A stretch of DNA of 64,000 nucleotides, from the NCBI RefSeq assembly GCF_014191505.1, contig NZ_JACHWS010000001.1:806001-870000 (forward strand), given 5' to 3'. The first letter of the stretch is position 1. Each line of letters starts with the position of its first letter. The notes under the pieces are model-generated. The model searched no databases. It had not been told where the DNA came from and was given only the letters and a program-made list of their open reading frames with translations. This document shows positions 24,111 to 32,545 of the stretch, one piece after another. The position numbers and the translations under genes were made by a program. Source of the DNA: Hoyosella altamirensis. GTDB lineage: Bacteria > Actinomycetota > Actinomycetes > Mycobacteriales > Mycobacteriaceae.

Positions 24111-25145
24111 ATGACAGAGTCAGAACTGTCACAACACGCGTCGGCGTCGGCGATCGAAACACGAGGGCTGGTCAAACGTTTTGGTGACAACGTCGCTGTG
24201 AACGGCGTCGACCTCACGGTGCCGCGTGGCGGTGTTTACGGGGTTCTGGGGCCGAACGGCGCGGGAAAGACCACAGTGATCCGGATGCTTGCGACATTGC
24301 TGCCGATCGATGGGGGCAGCGCGCGAGTACTCGGGCACGATGTGATCGCGGAGGCGGATTCGGTTCGCCAGAAGGTATCGCTGACCGGCCAGTTCGCCTC
24401 GCTCGACGAAGACCTGACCGGCGCCGAGAACCTGATGCTGCTGGGCAGACTGTACGGGTATTCACGCTCGGCCGCACGGGATCGTGCCGCGCAGCTGCTT
24501 GACGCGTTCGGGCTGACAGAGGCTGCGAAACGGCAGGTCAAGAACTATTCGGGCGGTATGCGGCGGCGGCTGGATATCGCGGCCAGCATCATCGTCACAC
24601 CGGAATTGATTTTCCTTGACGAGCCGACGACCGGACTTGACCCGCGCAGCCGCAATCAGGTGTGGGAGATCGTCCGCGCTCTCGTCAAAGGCGGCACCAC
24701 GGTGCTGCTGACGACGCAGTACCTCGACGAGGCGGATCAGCTCGCGGACCGCATCGCGGTGATCGACCACGGAAAAGTCATTGCCGAGGGGACGACGGGT
24801 GAGCTGAAGGCATCGGTCGGTTCAGGTGCTCTGCATGTTCGGGTCGCCGACCCGGCGCAGCGGGCTAACGCGGCGAGCGTGCTGGAGCGGGTACTGGGTG
24901 TCGACATCGTCCTCGAATCGGATCCGTCGGCGATGACAGCCCGGGTCAACGAACCGAGAACAGTGGGTGCCGCGCTGCCAGCGCTGCACGATGCGGGTAT
25001 TTATGTCACGACGTTTGCGCTCGGCCAGCCGAGCCTTGACGAAGTGTTCCTCGCGCTGACCGGGAAGCCCGCTGATCCGGAAACGAACGGCAGCGGCACC
25101 AGTGAAGGAATTGAGAACGTAGCGGCCCAGGAGGCACTCCGATGA
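24111..25145 (+). CDS. DrrA-like ABC transporter ATPase
   Basis: A 344-residue nucleotide-binding subunit of the daunorubicin-resistance DrrA type. Walker A is [10 protein letters not shown] near residue 47, the signature [15 protein letters not shown] near 147 and Walker [16 protein letters not shown] near 167. The C-terminal ~100 residues are the DrrA extension. It overlaps the permease gene by 4 bp. Such exporters move antibiotics or lipids outwards; the substrate is not inferable. An AAGGGGAG site precedes the ATG. Confidence 0.92.
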   Translation: MTESELSQHASASAIETRGLVKRFGDNVAVNGVDLTVPRGGVYGVLGPNGAGKTTVIRMLATLLPIDGGSARVLGHDVIAEADSVRQKVSLTGQFASLDEDLTGAENLMLLGRLYGYSRSAARDRAAQLLDAFGLTEAAKRQVKNYSGGMRRRLDIAASIIVTPELIFLDEPTTGLDPRSRNQVWEIVRALVKGGTTVLLTTQYLDEADQLADRIAVIDHGKVIAEGTTGELKASVGSGALHVRVADPAQRANAASVLERVLGVDIVLESDPSAMTARVNEPRTVGAALPALHDAGIYVTTFALGQPSLDEVFLALTGKPADPETNGSGTSEGIENVAAQEALR

Positions 25146-25990
25146 CAACAAATACAGAACGCGTCGACTATGCGCCACCGACGCCAAAGGTCATCGCGGA
25201 CGTGCTGCACGCTCCGGGACCGCGGCCTTCACGGGCGGGTTCAGTGTCTACGTCGCTGACGTTCGGGCATCGGGCGCTGCTGAAGATCAAACACGTGCCG
25301 GAACAGCTGTTTGACGTGACGATGTTCCCGATCATGTTCATCCTCATGTTCACCTACCTTTTCGGTGGTGCACTCGCGGGGTCGCCACGCGAATACGTGC
25401 AGTTCCTGCTGCCGGGCATTCTCGTACAGACGGTCGTCATGATCACCATGTACACCGGTTTGACGATCAACAAGGACATCGAGAAGGGCGTGTTCGACCG
25501 GTTCCGGTCCCTGCCGATCTGGCGGCCGTCACCGCTAGTGGGGGCACTGCTCGGTGATGTGGTGCGCTACACGCTGGCGTCGATCATCGTGATGCTCGTC
25601 GGCATGGCCATCGGGTTCCGGCCGAGCGGCGGTCTCGTCGGTGTCGTGCTGTCGATCGTGTTGCTGCTGGCGTTCTCGTTCAGTTTGTCGTGGATCTGGA
25701 CGATGCTGGCGCTGCTGCTGCGCACAGAGCAGGCAGTGATGGGCGTATCAATGTTCATTCTGTTCCCGCTGACATTTGCGAGCAACATTTTCGTTGATCC
25801 AGCGACAATGCCCGGCTGGCTGCAGGCATTTGTCAATGTGAACCCGATCAGTCACATTGTGACGGCGATCAGGGGCCTCATGGGTGGTTCACTAGAATTC
25901 GCTGACCTGGCAGCAGTGGGAATCTGGTGCGCGGTCTTCATCGCGATATTCGGGCCGCTGTCGATGCGACTGTACAACCGGAAATCATAG
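25142..25990 (+). CDS. DrrB-like ABC-2 permease
   Basis: A 282-residue membrane component of the exporter with six hydrophobic segments and the typical DrrB stretch [32 protein letters not shown]. The loop [13 protein letters not shown] is the coupling-helix-like motif of this family. It starts within the ATPase stop codon (ATGA), so the two are coupled. A perfect 15-bp terminator stem starts 11 bp after its stop. Confidence 0.92.
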   Translation: MTTNTERVDYAPPTPKVIADVLHAPGPRPSRAGSVSTSLTFGHRALLKIKHVPEQLFDVTMFPIMFILMFTYLFGGALAGSPREYVQFLLPGILVQTVVMITMYTGLTINKDIEKGVFDRFRSLPIWRPSPLVGALLGDVVRYTLASIIVMLVGMAIGFRPSGGLVGVVLSIVLLLAFSFSLSWIWTMLALLLRTEQAVMGVSMFILFPLTFASNIFVDPATMPGWLQAFVNVNPISHIVTAIRGLMGGSLEFADLAAVGIWCAVFIAIFGPLSMRLYNRKS

Positions 25991-26000
25991 TCCGGACCTA

Positions 26001-26041
26001 ACAAATCCGGGGAGGCGGTTAGGGGACCTCCCCGGATTTGT
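26001..26041 (+). terminator. Terminator of the DrrAB-like operon
   Basis: ACAAATCCGGGGAGG (26001-26015) and its exact reverse complement (26027-26041) enclose an 11-base loop. The stem lies directly after the permease stop. The downstream T content is modest (TCTATTTG). Confidence 0.85.
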
Positions 26042-26055
26042 CTATTTGTGGGACA

Positions 26056-26092
26056 TGTAACGAAATGGCAGCGAATTGCCAAACTGGTTACA
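26056..26092 (-). terminator. Two-part hairpin after the small protein gene
   Basis: TGTAAC (26056-26061) pairs with GTTACA (26087-26092), and inside it TGGCA (26066-26070) pairs with TGCCA (26077-26081). It lies 30 bp downstream of the stop of the - strand gene at 26122 and probably ends that transcript. Confidence 0.55.
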
Positions 26093-26121
26093 GTCACACG
26101 GCCTTTGTGGAAGGTGGCAGA

Positions 26122-26403
26122 TTAGGCGGCTGGGAAGATCTGGCTCAGGATGTCGGCGATCGGGTCACTGCCGCCGCCAGGGTTGCTGCCCGGGTTCCAC
26201 GGAATGATCGGCTGGTTGTGCGTCTGGTCAACGTTCACCCAGTTCTCGCCATCCCACTCCTGGTAGACCTCATGACCGCCGGATAGGACCGACACAAGAT
26301 CCGACTGGCCGCTCAGGTAGGTGCCGTAGCCGTCAAAGAAGGCGCCCCAATTGGCAATGTCAGCTGAGGGGCCGATTAATGCGGCGATAATAGTTGCGAG
26401 CAT
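26122..26403 (-). CDS. 93-residue small protein with hydrophobic N-terminus
   Basis: Starts at MLATIIAALI, 7 bases after a strong AAGGAG site. The first ten residues are hydrophobic but too short and uncharged for a Sec signal. The middle reads PSADIANWGAFFDGYGTYL, followed by a Trp/Asn/Pro/Gly-rich part (NQPIIPWNPGSNPGGG) and a hydrophobic C-terminus (DILSQIFPAA). No family is recognised. Small, signal-less outer-membrane porins of corynebacteria (PorA/PorH) have similar size and composition, but this is only a resemblance. A palindrome lies 81 bp upstream. Confidence 0.7.
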   Translation of the reverse strand: MLATIIAALIGPSADIANWGAFFDGYGTYLSGQSDLVSVLSGGHEVYQEWDGENWVNVDQTHNQPIIPWNPGSNPGGGSDPIADILSQIFPAA

Positions 26404-26805
26404 AGTTCCACTCCTTGTGGTGCGATTAGTAGGCGCGGGTGCATTCACGCCCCGGTAGTGATTTAACCGACCTGAGAGCAACTTATGAGGGCATCCTCAT
26501 AGATTTGATCACGTCGTTACCGTTCGGTGCTGATTCCGCTACAATTGCACTTTCTGCATGAAAAGCGGCGTACCTCGAACAACTCACACTTTCGTTTCCA
26601 GAAAGTTGCCCGAATATGTCCGGTTTTGGAAGTTTTGGCGTCAAAATGGTTGCAATTCTCGCGAAATTCTAGGTCGAAACAGCCCGCAAAGTTAAAGGAA
26701 GATCGCTTCCTCTTATGTCATTCGCCGGCTGCGCACGGGAAAATGCTGTTACTCTCATCACATTCTCAGGCTTTCGCTTGGGTTCTCCGCGAGGCAGGTA
26801 CCGTC
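26404..26805. other. 402-bp AT-richer intergenic region with promoters
   Basis: No gene is visible here. On the + strand TTACCG (26517-26522) and TACAAT (26540-26545), 17 bases apart, form a plausible promoter for the glycine-rich protein gene. This would give a leader of about 250 bases, containing the small palindrome AGGAAG/CTTCCT (26696-26711). On the - strand the region holds the 26484-26501 palindrome upstream of the small protein gene. Confidence 0.5.
26484..26501. promoter_or_regulatory. TATGAGG palindrome, probable operator
   Basis: TATGAGG (26484-26490) and CCTCATA (26495-26501) are exact reverse complements around GCAT. The site is 81 bp upstream of the small protein start on the - strand and just before the + strand promoter at 26517, so a bound protein could affect either. 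Confidence 0.55.
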
Positions 26806-27762
26806 ATGCAACCAGCCCATACGACCGCGCGGTCTTCGAAGCGTCCGTTGCGCCGTGCCGCTCTTGGTGTTGGCAGCGTAGGTGTCCTCACCTCGGCGGC
26901 GATTGCGTTTCCGGGTGCGGCGGCTGCTCAGTTGCCTGCTGAATGTTCGCAAGCAGGTGCTCAGGTCACGTGTGTGTATGACACCACTGGCCAGCACGTG
27001 TTCGCCATTCCCGACGGTGTGGACACGCTCATTGTCACGGCCATCGGTGGTCGCGGCGGAAACACTATTAACACTTTCTCCAGTTTGGGTGGGACCGCGG
27101 AAAGCACGTTGAGTGGCCTCACCGGAACCTTGTACGTACGTGTGGGTGGCAACGGTGCAACTGGCGGCAGCGGCGGTGCGGGCGGATTCAACGGCGGCGC
27201 TGCGGGCGGATTCAACGGCGGCGCTGCGGGCGGTTTTAGCGGCGGCGGTGGGGGCGGTGCCTCCGATGTGCGCACCGCCCCCGGTGATCTGTCCTCCCGC
27301 CTCGTTATCGCCGCTGGCGGCGGCGGAACGGGGGGAGTGGGTGATGGCGGAAATGGCGGCAACGCCGGTCTGCCTGGTAGCGACGGCACTGGCTTCGGCG
27401 GGGGCGGCGGAGGCGGCGCGGGGACCGCGGTGGCTGGCGGCGCTGGGGGAGATCCCGGAGGAGGCAGTGCGGGAACCCTTGGTGCCGGTGGGGCGGGCGG
27501 TTTTGTAGTGGAGGGCTTCGGTGGCGGTGGTGGCGGTGGAGGTCTCTACGGTGGCGGCGGTGGCGGGAGTGGCATTTTCGGCGGTGACAGCGGTGGCGGT
27601 GGCGGGGGCGGCTCCTCACTCGGGGACGTCACTGGCGTCGCGTCAGCCAGCGACACCCCTCGTGTCACTATCGTCTACACCGCGCTGGAAGAGCCTCCTG
27701 TCGATCCGGGCTGCACAGGCTCGCTCTGTATCGACTTCGGCAGCTTTTTCGCACTGAGCTAA
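26806..27762 (+). CDS. Secreted glycine-rich protein (ALK/LTK-GRD-like)
   Basis: A 318-residue exported protein. A Sec signal peptide (basic RSSKRPLRRAALG, hydrophobic core, cleavage near GAAAAQL) is followed by a short Cys-containing domain (CSQAGAQVTCVYD, FAIPDGVDTLIVTAIGGRGG). A long Gly-rich region then contains the signature GGGGGASDVRT...LSSRLVIAAGGGG seen in bacterial proteins with a glycine-rich ALK/LTK-type domain. The C-terminus has PGCTGSLCIDFGSFFALS. It is probably a cell-surface or matrix protein. Two tandem 24-bp units code for GGFNGGAA. The ATG start follows a GAGGCAGG site and gives the signal peptide. Confidence 0.82.
   Translation: MQPAHTTARSSKRPLRRAALGVGSVGVLTSAAIAFPGAAAAQLPAECSQAGAQVTCVYDTTGQHVFAIPDGVDTLIVTAIGGRGGNTINTFSSLGGTAESTLSGLTGTLYVRVGGNGATGGSGGAGGFNGGAAGGFNGGAAGGFSGGGGGGASDVRTAPGDLSSRLVIAAGGGGTGGVGDGGNGGNAGLPGSDGTGFGGGGGGGAGTAVAGGAGGDPGGGSAGTLGAGGAGGFVVEGFGGGGGGGGLYGGGGGGSGIFGGDSGGGGGGGSSLGDVTGVASASDTPRVTIVYTALEEPPVDPGCTGSLCIDFGSFFALS
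27181..27252 (+). repeat. 24-bp tandem repeat inside the glycine-rich gene
   Basis: The unit beginning GGCGGATTCAACGGCGGCGC is repeated exactly at 27181-27204 and 27205-27228, and a third copy at 27229-27252 is degenerate. It encodes GGFNGGAA. Slippage at this site would change protein length in multiples of eight residues without a frameshift. Confidence 0.85.
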
Positions 27763-27780
27763 TCTCGCCGACGCCAAAGG

Positions 27781-28782
27781 CTAGTTCTCGATCACGACGT
27801 CTGTCCGGACGTCCTCGGCGAGCAGGATGCGTTCGAGTTCGTCGAGGAACGCGGTCATTTTGCCCCACGCTGCGCCGACGGTTGTGGCGCCGTCGATGAC
27901 GTAGGCCTGCCCTGCTTTTGTCGCAGCGAGTTCGGCGAAAACAGGGGAGTTGAACAGCGGGTTGTCTGCACGCTGCCCGTCATCGTCGGAGTAGTCGAAC
28001 ACGAGCACCACATCGGCGTCATGCTGGCCGAGGGTCTCGATGCTGTAATCCTCGAAGTCGCCGGGGCCCTGCTGGGGAGCAGGCCGCAGCAGGTCGAGTG
28101 CTTGCATGACGGTTCCGGTTGCCTGGCCGATATCGACCCGGTTGAACTGGCCGGGCTCGTACTGGCTGACGAGTGAGATGGAAAGCGTGTCCTTCCGGTC
28201 GCCGAGTTTGTCGAGGAAGTCGTCAACGCGGGCGCGGAAGTCGGCCTGCAGCGCTTCAGCCTGAGCTTTCTCACCGACAAGATCAGCGAACTCGAGTAGC
28301 GCATCATCGAGAGGGCGATCGAACACCTGTATGAGCACAGTGGGGGCGATCGCGGACAGGTCGTCATACATGTCGCTGTCGTACTCATACCCAAGGATCA
28401 CATCGGGGTTGAGGGCCGCTATTTTCTCCAGGTTAGGAGCGCCGTAGGCCCCTACGGGCTTGACCGATGTGGTGTCGTAACCGTCGGTGCGGCGGAAACG
28501 GATCTGCCCGCCGTCGAGTTCGATCCCGGCGCTGCCAACTGGAGTGATCCCCAGTTCGAGCAACGGCAACAGAGCATTCTGATCGGTTGTCGTGACGATC
28601 CGCTGAGGGTCGAGGGGTATCTCAGTAGCACCCTGCGAATGGGTGAAAGCACGGGTTTCGGCGTCCCCTGCGTCGCCGAACGAATTCCCGCATGACGCGG
28701 CGAGGAGGGCGACGAACGGGAGAGTGGCAGCGGCTGTGAACCTTTTAGCAGAGCGCAAGGCAGGCCGACTCGGCGGGATCAT
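27781..28782 (-). CDS. Iron-siderophore ABC transporter substrate-binding lipoprotein
   Basis: A 333-residue FecB/FhuD-type periplasmic-binding lipoprotein. The lipobox is LLAASC near residue 31, followed by the typical PQRIVTTTDQNALLPLLELGITPVG and NPDVILGYEYDSDMYDDLSAIAPTVLI. It should bind ferric siderophores and deliver them to an FecCD permease. No permease or ATPase is adjacent, so it is an orphan here. No convincing IdeR/DtxR box was seen upstream. Confidence 0.9.
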   Translation of the reverse strand: MIPPSRPALRSAKRFTAAATLPFVALLAASCGNSFGDAGDAETRAFTHSQGATEIPLDPQRIVTTTDQNALLPLLELGITPVGSAGIELDGGQIRFRRTDGYDTTSVKPVGAYGAPNLEKIAALNPDVILGYEYDSDMYDDLSAIAPTVLIQVFDRPLDDALLEFADLVGEKAQAEALQADFRARVDDFLDKLGDRKDTLSISLVSQYEPGQFNRVDIGQATGTVMQALDLLRPAPQQGPGDFEDYSIETLGQHDADVVLVFDYSDDDGQRADNPLFNSPVFAELAATKAGQAYVIDGATTVGAAWGKMTAFLDELERILLAEDVRTDVVIEN

Positions 28783-28875
28783 GGGGCGCTCCTGGGCAGG
28801 CGGGAAACAGTCGGCATGAAGCTACTGCACGAAAAGTCGGTTTGGTGAAGTACGTGCCCAGCCTCGGGTTTCTCA

Positions 28876-29148
28876 CTACGACGCGAACCGGAGGGATTCT
28901 GTGAGGGGGCGAAGAGCATCTGCGATGCCACAGTTCCGACTTACTGTTTTCACGTGGCCGGCGAACACGAACCGCGGCTCATCTTCCACCCGGTAGTACT
29001 CCAGCCCCGACGGATAGCACCGGTAAGGGCCGGACACCGTCACGCACTCACCAGCAATCGTTCGCGCACGATACGTCGTACGTGCGTCAGTTGGACGCAC
29101 GAACAGCCCGACACCTGCCTTGATGATCCTCCGCACTGCCGCCTCCAT
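28876..29148 (-). CDS. Hypothetical 90-residue protein
   Basis: An open frame starting MEAAVRRIIKAGVGLFVRP with evenly mixed composition, suggesting a real small beta-rich protein (RARTIAGECVTVSGPYRCYPSGLEYYRV). It has no signal peptide and no recognised family. There is no convincing ribosome site before the ATG, so it is less certain than its neighbours. It sits between the siderophore lipoprotein and the molybdopterin oxidoreductase on the same strand. Confidence 0.5.
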   Translation of the reverse strand: MEAAVRRIIKAGVGLFVRPTDARTTYRARTIAGECVTVSGPYRCYPSGLEYYRVEDEPRFVFAGHVKTVSRNCGIADALRPLTESLRFAS

Positions 29149-29207
29149 AAGACGTACATCGCCGCGCGTTGCTCACCCGTTTCACCGGAAAAGTGAACTG
29201 CCAGTAA

Positions 29208-31745
29208 CTAACTCGCAGGGTGGCTCAAATGTTCGATGCGGGCCGGGACGTTCTTGTGCCAGGGGGTGCCCCAGAACTTGTCGCGTCGGGTCAGCGTGGT
29301 GAGGGTGTTCGGCGAAACTCCGACCTGCGACTCCTCGCCGTCTTCATTTGGGTAAAGGACGCCGAGGCCGTTGGGAAGCGAGATGTGCCCTGGCTGCATC
29401 ATCTCGCTGACCTCCACTGGCGTTTCGGCAGCTCCTGCCTCCGTGACGACGCGCACGCGGGCGCCGCTCTCGATGGCGAGGCGTTTGGCGTCTTGCGGTG
29501 CCATCCGCAGCGCGCCGTGCTTGTCGCGGCGGCGCCACCCTGGGTCGCGGATGATGACGTTCGCGGTGAAGGATCGGCGTTCGCCCACGGAGAGTGTGAA
29601 GGGGAATTCGTCGCTGGTGTAGCTCGGCTCGATCTCGTCGATCAGAGCGAGCTCGTCGAGTAGTTCGGGGATGCGCGCGTGGATCTTGCCGTCAGCGTGC
29701 TGGATGTAGCCCCACGCGTCCTCGTAGCGGTCCTCAGCGAATACGACGCCTTCGCGGCGGCTCGTGAAGGCGTCGAAAAGCTGCTCGCCCAGCGCGAAGC
29801 CGGATGCGGAGAACCCGGCCCGTGCGACGGCGTCGGGTTGTGCGATCGCGCACAGGTGCGCCAAACCCCAGATCAATGCGGTGGCCTGCTCACCAGGTGG
29901 CAGCACCTGTCCGAGGCTCCGGTACAGCAGGTAGGGCACTAGGCCGGCCAACCGCGGCTCGTGCTCGATGGCGGCGAAAAACGCCAGCGCGAAGGCGCTG
30001 CGGCTGGTGCGGGCTGCCGCGGTGAGATCGGAGATGAGTCCTTCATCGACCGCGCCGAGCTTGTCGATGATGGCGGCGTAAATCTCTGGCTCCGGCTTCG
30101 TTCCAGGCAGCGGCGGCATGAGCGGGTGGCGCAGCTGAAACGTGTTGTGCGGGAAATGCAGTGTGAAGAGTGACGCCTCGTGTTTCTCGAACTGGCTGGC
30201 GGCGGGCAGCACGTAATCGGCTTGGCGAGCGGTTTCGGTGAACGCCACATCGACGACGACGGACAGTTCCAGGGCGCGCATCGCTCGCCGGAACCGTTCT
30301 GATTCAGCGAGCGAATGCGCTGGGTTGGAGCTGTCGATCCACATTGCCCGGAACCGGTTCGGGTGGTCGGTGAGGATCTCCTCGGTGATCGAGTTGGCGG
30401 GGATGAGCCCGCTGATGATGCGCGCGCCCGTCACCGGCGTCGTCTCCGGCGCGGTGGAACCGCTCAAGACATCGGCGATTCTGCGTGCAACTGGCACCGC
30501 CACGGCGGGGAAGAACGCGGCAAGCGTTGTGTCAGCCACCTGTGCGGACAGGCGGCCAGTAATTGTGTTCCCCGGCGACGCGGCGAAGGCCCGGCGGAGT
30601 GCGGGGGCCGCCCACCGCATCGCCGTGAGCCCAAGCGCCCGGCGTGCGCGGAGAACGCGTGGCCGGGAGCGTGTGCTGGGTACTGGATGCCAGCGTCCAG
30701 CGACGGGGAAGACCCAGGAGTGGATATGGACGCCGCCCGGCTTGGCGAAGTTGCCGGTGAGAATCCACATCATCTTGTTCAGGTAGGCGACGAGCGTGCT
30801 GTTGGGGGACTGCTGCACCCCGAGATCTTCATAGGTCGCAGCGCTCTCGGCAGCGGCGATGCGCCGGGCTGCTGCGCGGATCTGCTGCTCCGGCACGCCG
30901 CAACGGCGGGCATAGCCGGGGATGTCGATGCGCGCGAGCGCCGCCAGTACGTCCTCGATGCCGGTGGTGCGTTCGGCGAGGAACGTGTGGTCGAGGAGGT
31001 CTTCTTGAACGAGTGTGGCGACGATGGCGGCCACGCACCAGGCGTCAGTGCCCGGTTTGAGCTGGAGATGAATGTCGGCGAGCTCGGCGGTCTCGGACTT
31101 GCGGGGATCAATCACGATAATGGCGCGCTGAGGGTCGCGGGCGATTTCGCGCAGCAGGGGACGGGCCCGGGCCACGCCGTGGGACTGCCACGGGTTCTTG
31201 CCGATGAAGATTGCGACTTCGGTGTTCTCGAAATCTCCGGAAGTATGGTTACCGTAAAGCAGCTGGTCAACCCAGCCCTCGCCGGTCTTTTCTTGCGCGA
31301 GCGCGTTCGACATGTACGTCGCGCCGAGCGCGTGGAACATGGCGCGGCCATAGGCGCCGCCGAGGTGGTTGCCCTGACCACCGCCCCCGTAGAAGAACAC
31401 CTTGTCGCCGCCGTAACGGTTCTTGACCTCGAGAAGTTTTGCGGCGATTTCGTCGAGCGCTGTTTCCCAGTCGATTTCCTCGTAGGTGCCGTCTGCCTGG
31501 CGGCGCAGCGGACTGGTCAGCCGGTGCGGGGTGCTCTGGTACTTGTCGAGGCGCAGTGGTTTCTCGCAGGTGTATCCCGCGGAGCCCGGATGCTCCTTGT
31601 CGCCGCGGATCTTCGCCAGAGCGCGATCCTGGACGAGTACTTCCAGGCCGCAATTGCACTCACATAGGATGCAAGCGGTCTTTTGCCAGCTCGCGTCCGT
31701 CGTGGGTGGGGGCGCGTCGTTTTTCGGGGTGCTTTTCGGTTGCAT
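29208..31745 (-). CDS. Molybdopterin oxidoreductase with atypical active-site region
   Basis: An 845-residue member of the DMSO reductase/formate dehydrogenase superfamily. The 4Fe-4S motif CILCECNCG lies at residues 25-33 with a further Cys in YTCEKPLRLDKYQ. The Mo-bis-MGD domains follow, with FIGKNPWQSHG, VIDPRKSETAELADIHLQLKPGTD and a C-terminal dinucleotide-binding domain (ISLPNGLGVLYPN). Where the NasA protein of this window has the Mo-ligand Cys (NSRLCMASAG), this one has SNALAQEKTG, with no Cys, Sec or Ser. The substrate is unknown. A LexA-like box and a TACAAT -10 lie upstream. Confidence 0.85.
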   Translation of the reverse strand: MQPKSTPKNDAPPPTTDASWQKTACILCECNCGLEVLVQDRALAKIRGDKEHPGSAGYTCEKPLRLDKYQSTPHRLTSPLRRQADGTYEEIDWETALDEIAAKLLEVKNRYGGDKVFFYGGGGQGNHLGGAYGRAMFHALGATYMSNALAQEKTGEGWVDQLLYGNHTSGDFENTEVAIFIGKNPWQSHGVARARPLLREIARDPQRAIIVIDPRKSETAELADIHLQLKPGTDAWCVAAIVATLVQEDLLDHTFLAERTTGIEDVLAALARIDIPGYARRCGVPEQQIRAAARRIAAAESAATYEDLGVQQSPNSTLVAYLNKMMWILTGNFAKPGGVHIHSWVFPVAGRWHPVPSTRSRPRVLRARRALGLTAMRWAAPALRRAFAASPGNTITGRLSAQVADTTLAAFFPAVAVPVARRIADVLSGSTAPETTPVTGARIISGLIPANSITEEILTDHPNRFRAMWIDSSNPAHSLAESERFRRAMRALELSVVVDVAFTETARQADYVLPAASQFEKHEASLFTLHFPHNTFQLRHPLMPPLPGTKPEPEIYAAIIDKLGAVDEGLISDLTAAARTSRSAFALAFFAAIEHEPRLAGLVPYLLYRSLGQVLPPGEQATALIWGLAHLCAIAQPDAVARAGFSASGFALGEQLFDAFTSRREGVVFAEDRYEDAWGYIQHADGKIHARIPELLDELALIDEIEPSYTSDEFPFTLSVGERRSFTANVIIRDPGWRRRDKHGALRMAPQDAKRLAIESGARVRVVTEAGAAETPVEVSEMMQPGHISLPNGLGVLYPNEDGEESQVGVSPNTLTTLTRRDKFWGTPWHKNVPARIEHLSHPAS

Positions 31746-31811
31746 CGCGCTCCTCGATCCAGCGGTGGGTGACTCTGGCGCTCGGCGGCCTACAAACCTG
31801 ACGCCAAGTCT

Positions 31812-31817
31812 ATTGTA
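31812..31817 (-). promoter_or_regulatory. Candidate -10 element
   Basis: On the - strand this reads TACAAT, 67 bp upstream of the oxidoreductase ATG at 31745. An interrupted TATGC...GCATA repeat (31816-31831) overlaps it. No strong -35 is seen at 17 bases. Confidence 0.4.
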
Positions 31818-31862
31818 TGCACTATCGCATAGAACATTGCCCAGGCCAAGGTCGGCGATGTA

Positions 31863-31878
31863 TCGAACTAGTGTTCGA
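31863..31878. promoter_or_regulatory. Perfect actinobacterial LexA (SOS) box
   Basis: TCGAAC and GTTCGA are separated by TAGT, matching the actinobacterial SOS consensus TCGAAC-N4-GTTCGA at all twelve fixed positions. It lies between the end of the second YcnI gene (31943) and the start of the molybdopterin oxidoreductase (31745). LexA control of that gene, or of an unseen small transcript, is possible. Confidence 0.75.
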
Positions 31879-31942
31879 TTGTGTGTTACGCTCGTGCTGG
31901 CGGCCGGGCGGGGGAAGCGTCCGGCCGCCAGTCACAAGCCAG

Positions 31943-32545
31943 CTACAACCCAGTTGCGCGCTTCACCGGTCTTGCCGCCGCACCGGCAGCCGCCAGCGCG
32001 ACGGCAAGCACCACTGCCGCGGTGATCGCCTGACCGCGGCTCGCTCCTGCAGTGGTTGCCGGAGGGGGTGTCACAGTAGCGCTCGTCCCGATGAACGACG
32101 GTGCCGGTTCGGGCGCGGACGGGTCCGCGTCTGCCCAGTGATAGCTCGATCCGCCCTCATATCGTTGATAGGTGGGGAACAGAAACACCTCTCCGGGTGC
32201 GCCCGTGATGTGCGAGGTGAGCACAAACTCGGCACGGTCACCATCTGCGATTGGCGGGCCCGACCACGTGATGACGTCATCGTGAATGTGTGCATGCCAG
32301 CCATCCGGTTCGTCAGTCGACCGGGGTTCAACGCCAACGGGCACAGTGAGTTCAAGCGTGACGGTCGGGTCGCCTTCGCATCCGTGCTCGAACGCGAAAA
32401 CCACCGACGTTTCCCCGCCGCCAGCGGGTTCTACCCGGTCGACCAGGACGTGTGCGGCTGCCGGCGCAGCCGCGATCGCCCCAATTAACACAGTTGTCGC
32501 CACCGCTGCTGCCAGAGTGAGGCTGCGCCGAATCGGACTGGTCAT
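31943..32545 (-). CDS. YcnI-like DUF1775 copper-binding protein (second copy)
   Basis: A 200-residue exported and C-terminally anchored protein. The signal peptide ends AAAAPAAA, leaving His as the first mature residue (HVLVDRVEP), as in YcnI, where it takes part in copper binding. The DUF1775 beta-sandwich follows (FEHGCEGDPTVTLELTVP, DGWHAHIHDD, PGEVFLFPTYQRYEGG), then a transmembrane helix near residue 175. It is more diverged than the copy at 34196. Its ATG overlaps the stop of the CopC-CopD gene by 4 bp. Confidence 0.85.
   Translation of the reverse strand: MTSPIRRSLTLAAAVATTVLIGAIAAAPAAAHVLVDRVEPAGGGETSVVFAFEHGCEGDPTVTLELTVPVGVEPRSTDEPDGWHAHIHDDVITWSGPPIADGDRAEFVLTSHITGAPGEVFLFPTYQRYEGGSSYHWADADPSAPEPAPSFIGTSATVTPPPATTAGASRGQAITAAVVLAVALAAAGAAARPVKRATGL

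Noticed and set aside
27181-27252. Tandem 24-bp units as CRISPR or an origin iteron
   Set aside because: They are in frame and encode GGFNGGAA within a glycine-rich protein.
28783-28875. IdeR/DtxR iron box ahead of the siderophore lipoprotein
   Set aside because: No sequence close to the TTAGGTTAGSCTAACCTAA consensus could be found.
30315-31667. 450-codon open frame on the + strand
   Set aside because: Antisense to the molybdopterin oxidoreductase; composition rich in Gly/Ala/Arg with no domain.
31817-32488. Open frame on the + strand just after the LexA box
   Set aside because: It starts before the box and runs antisense through the YcnI gene with a Cys/Arg-rich composition, so it is not a credible SOS gene.
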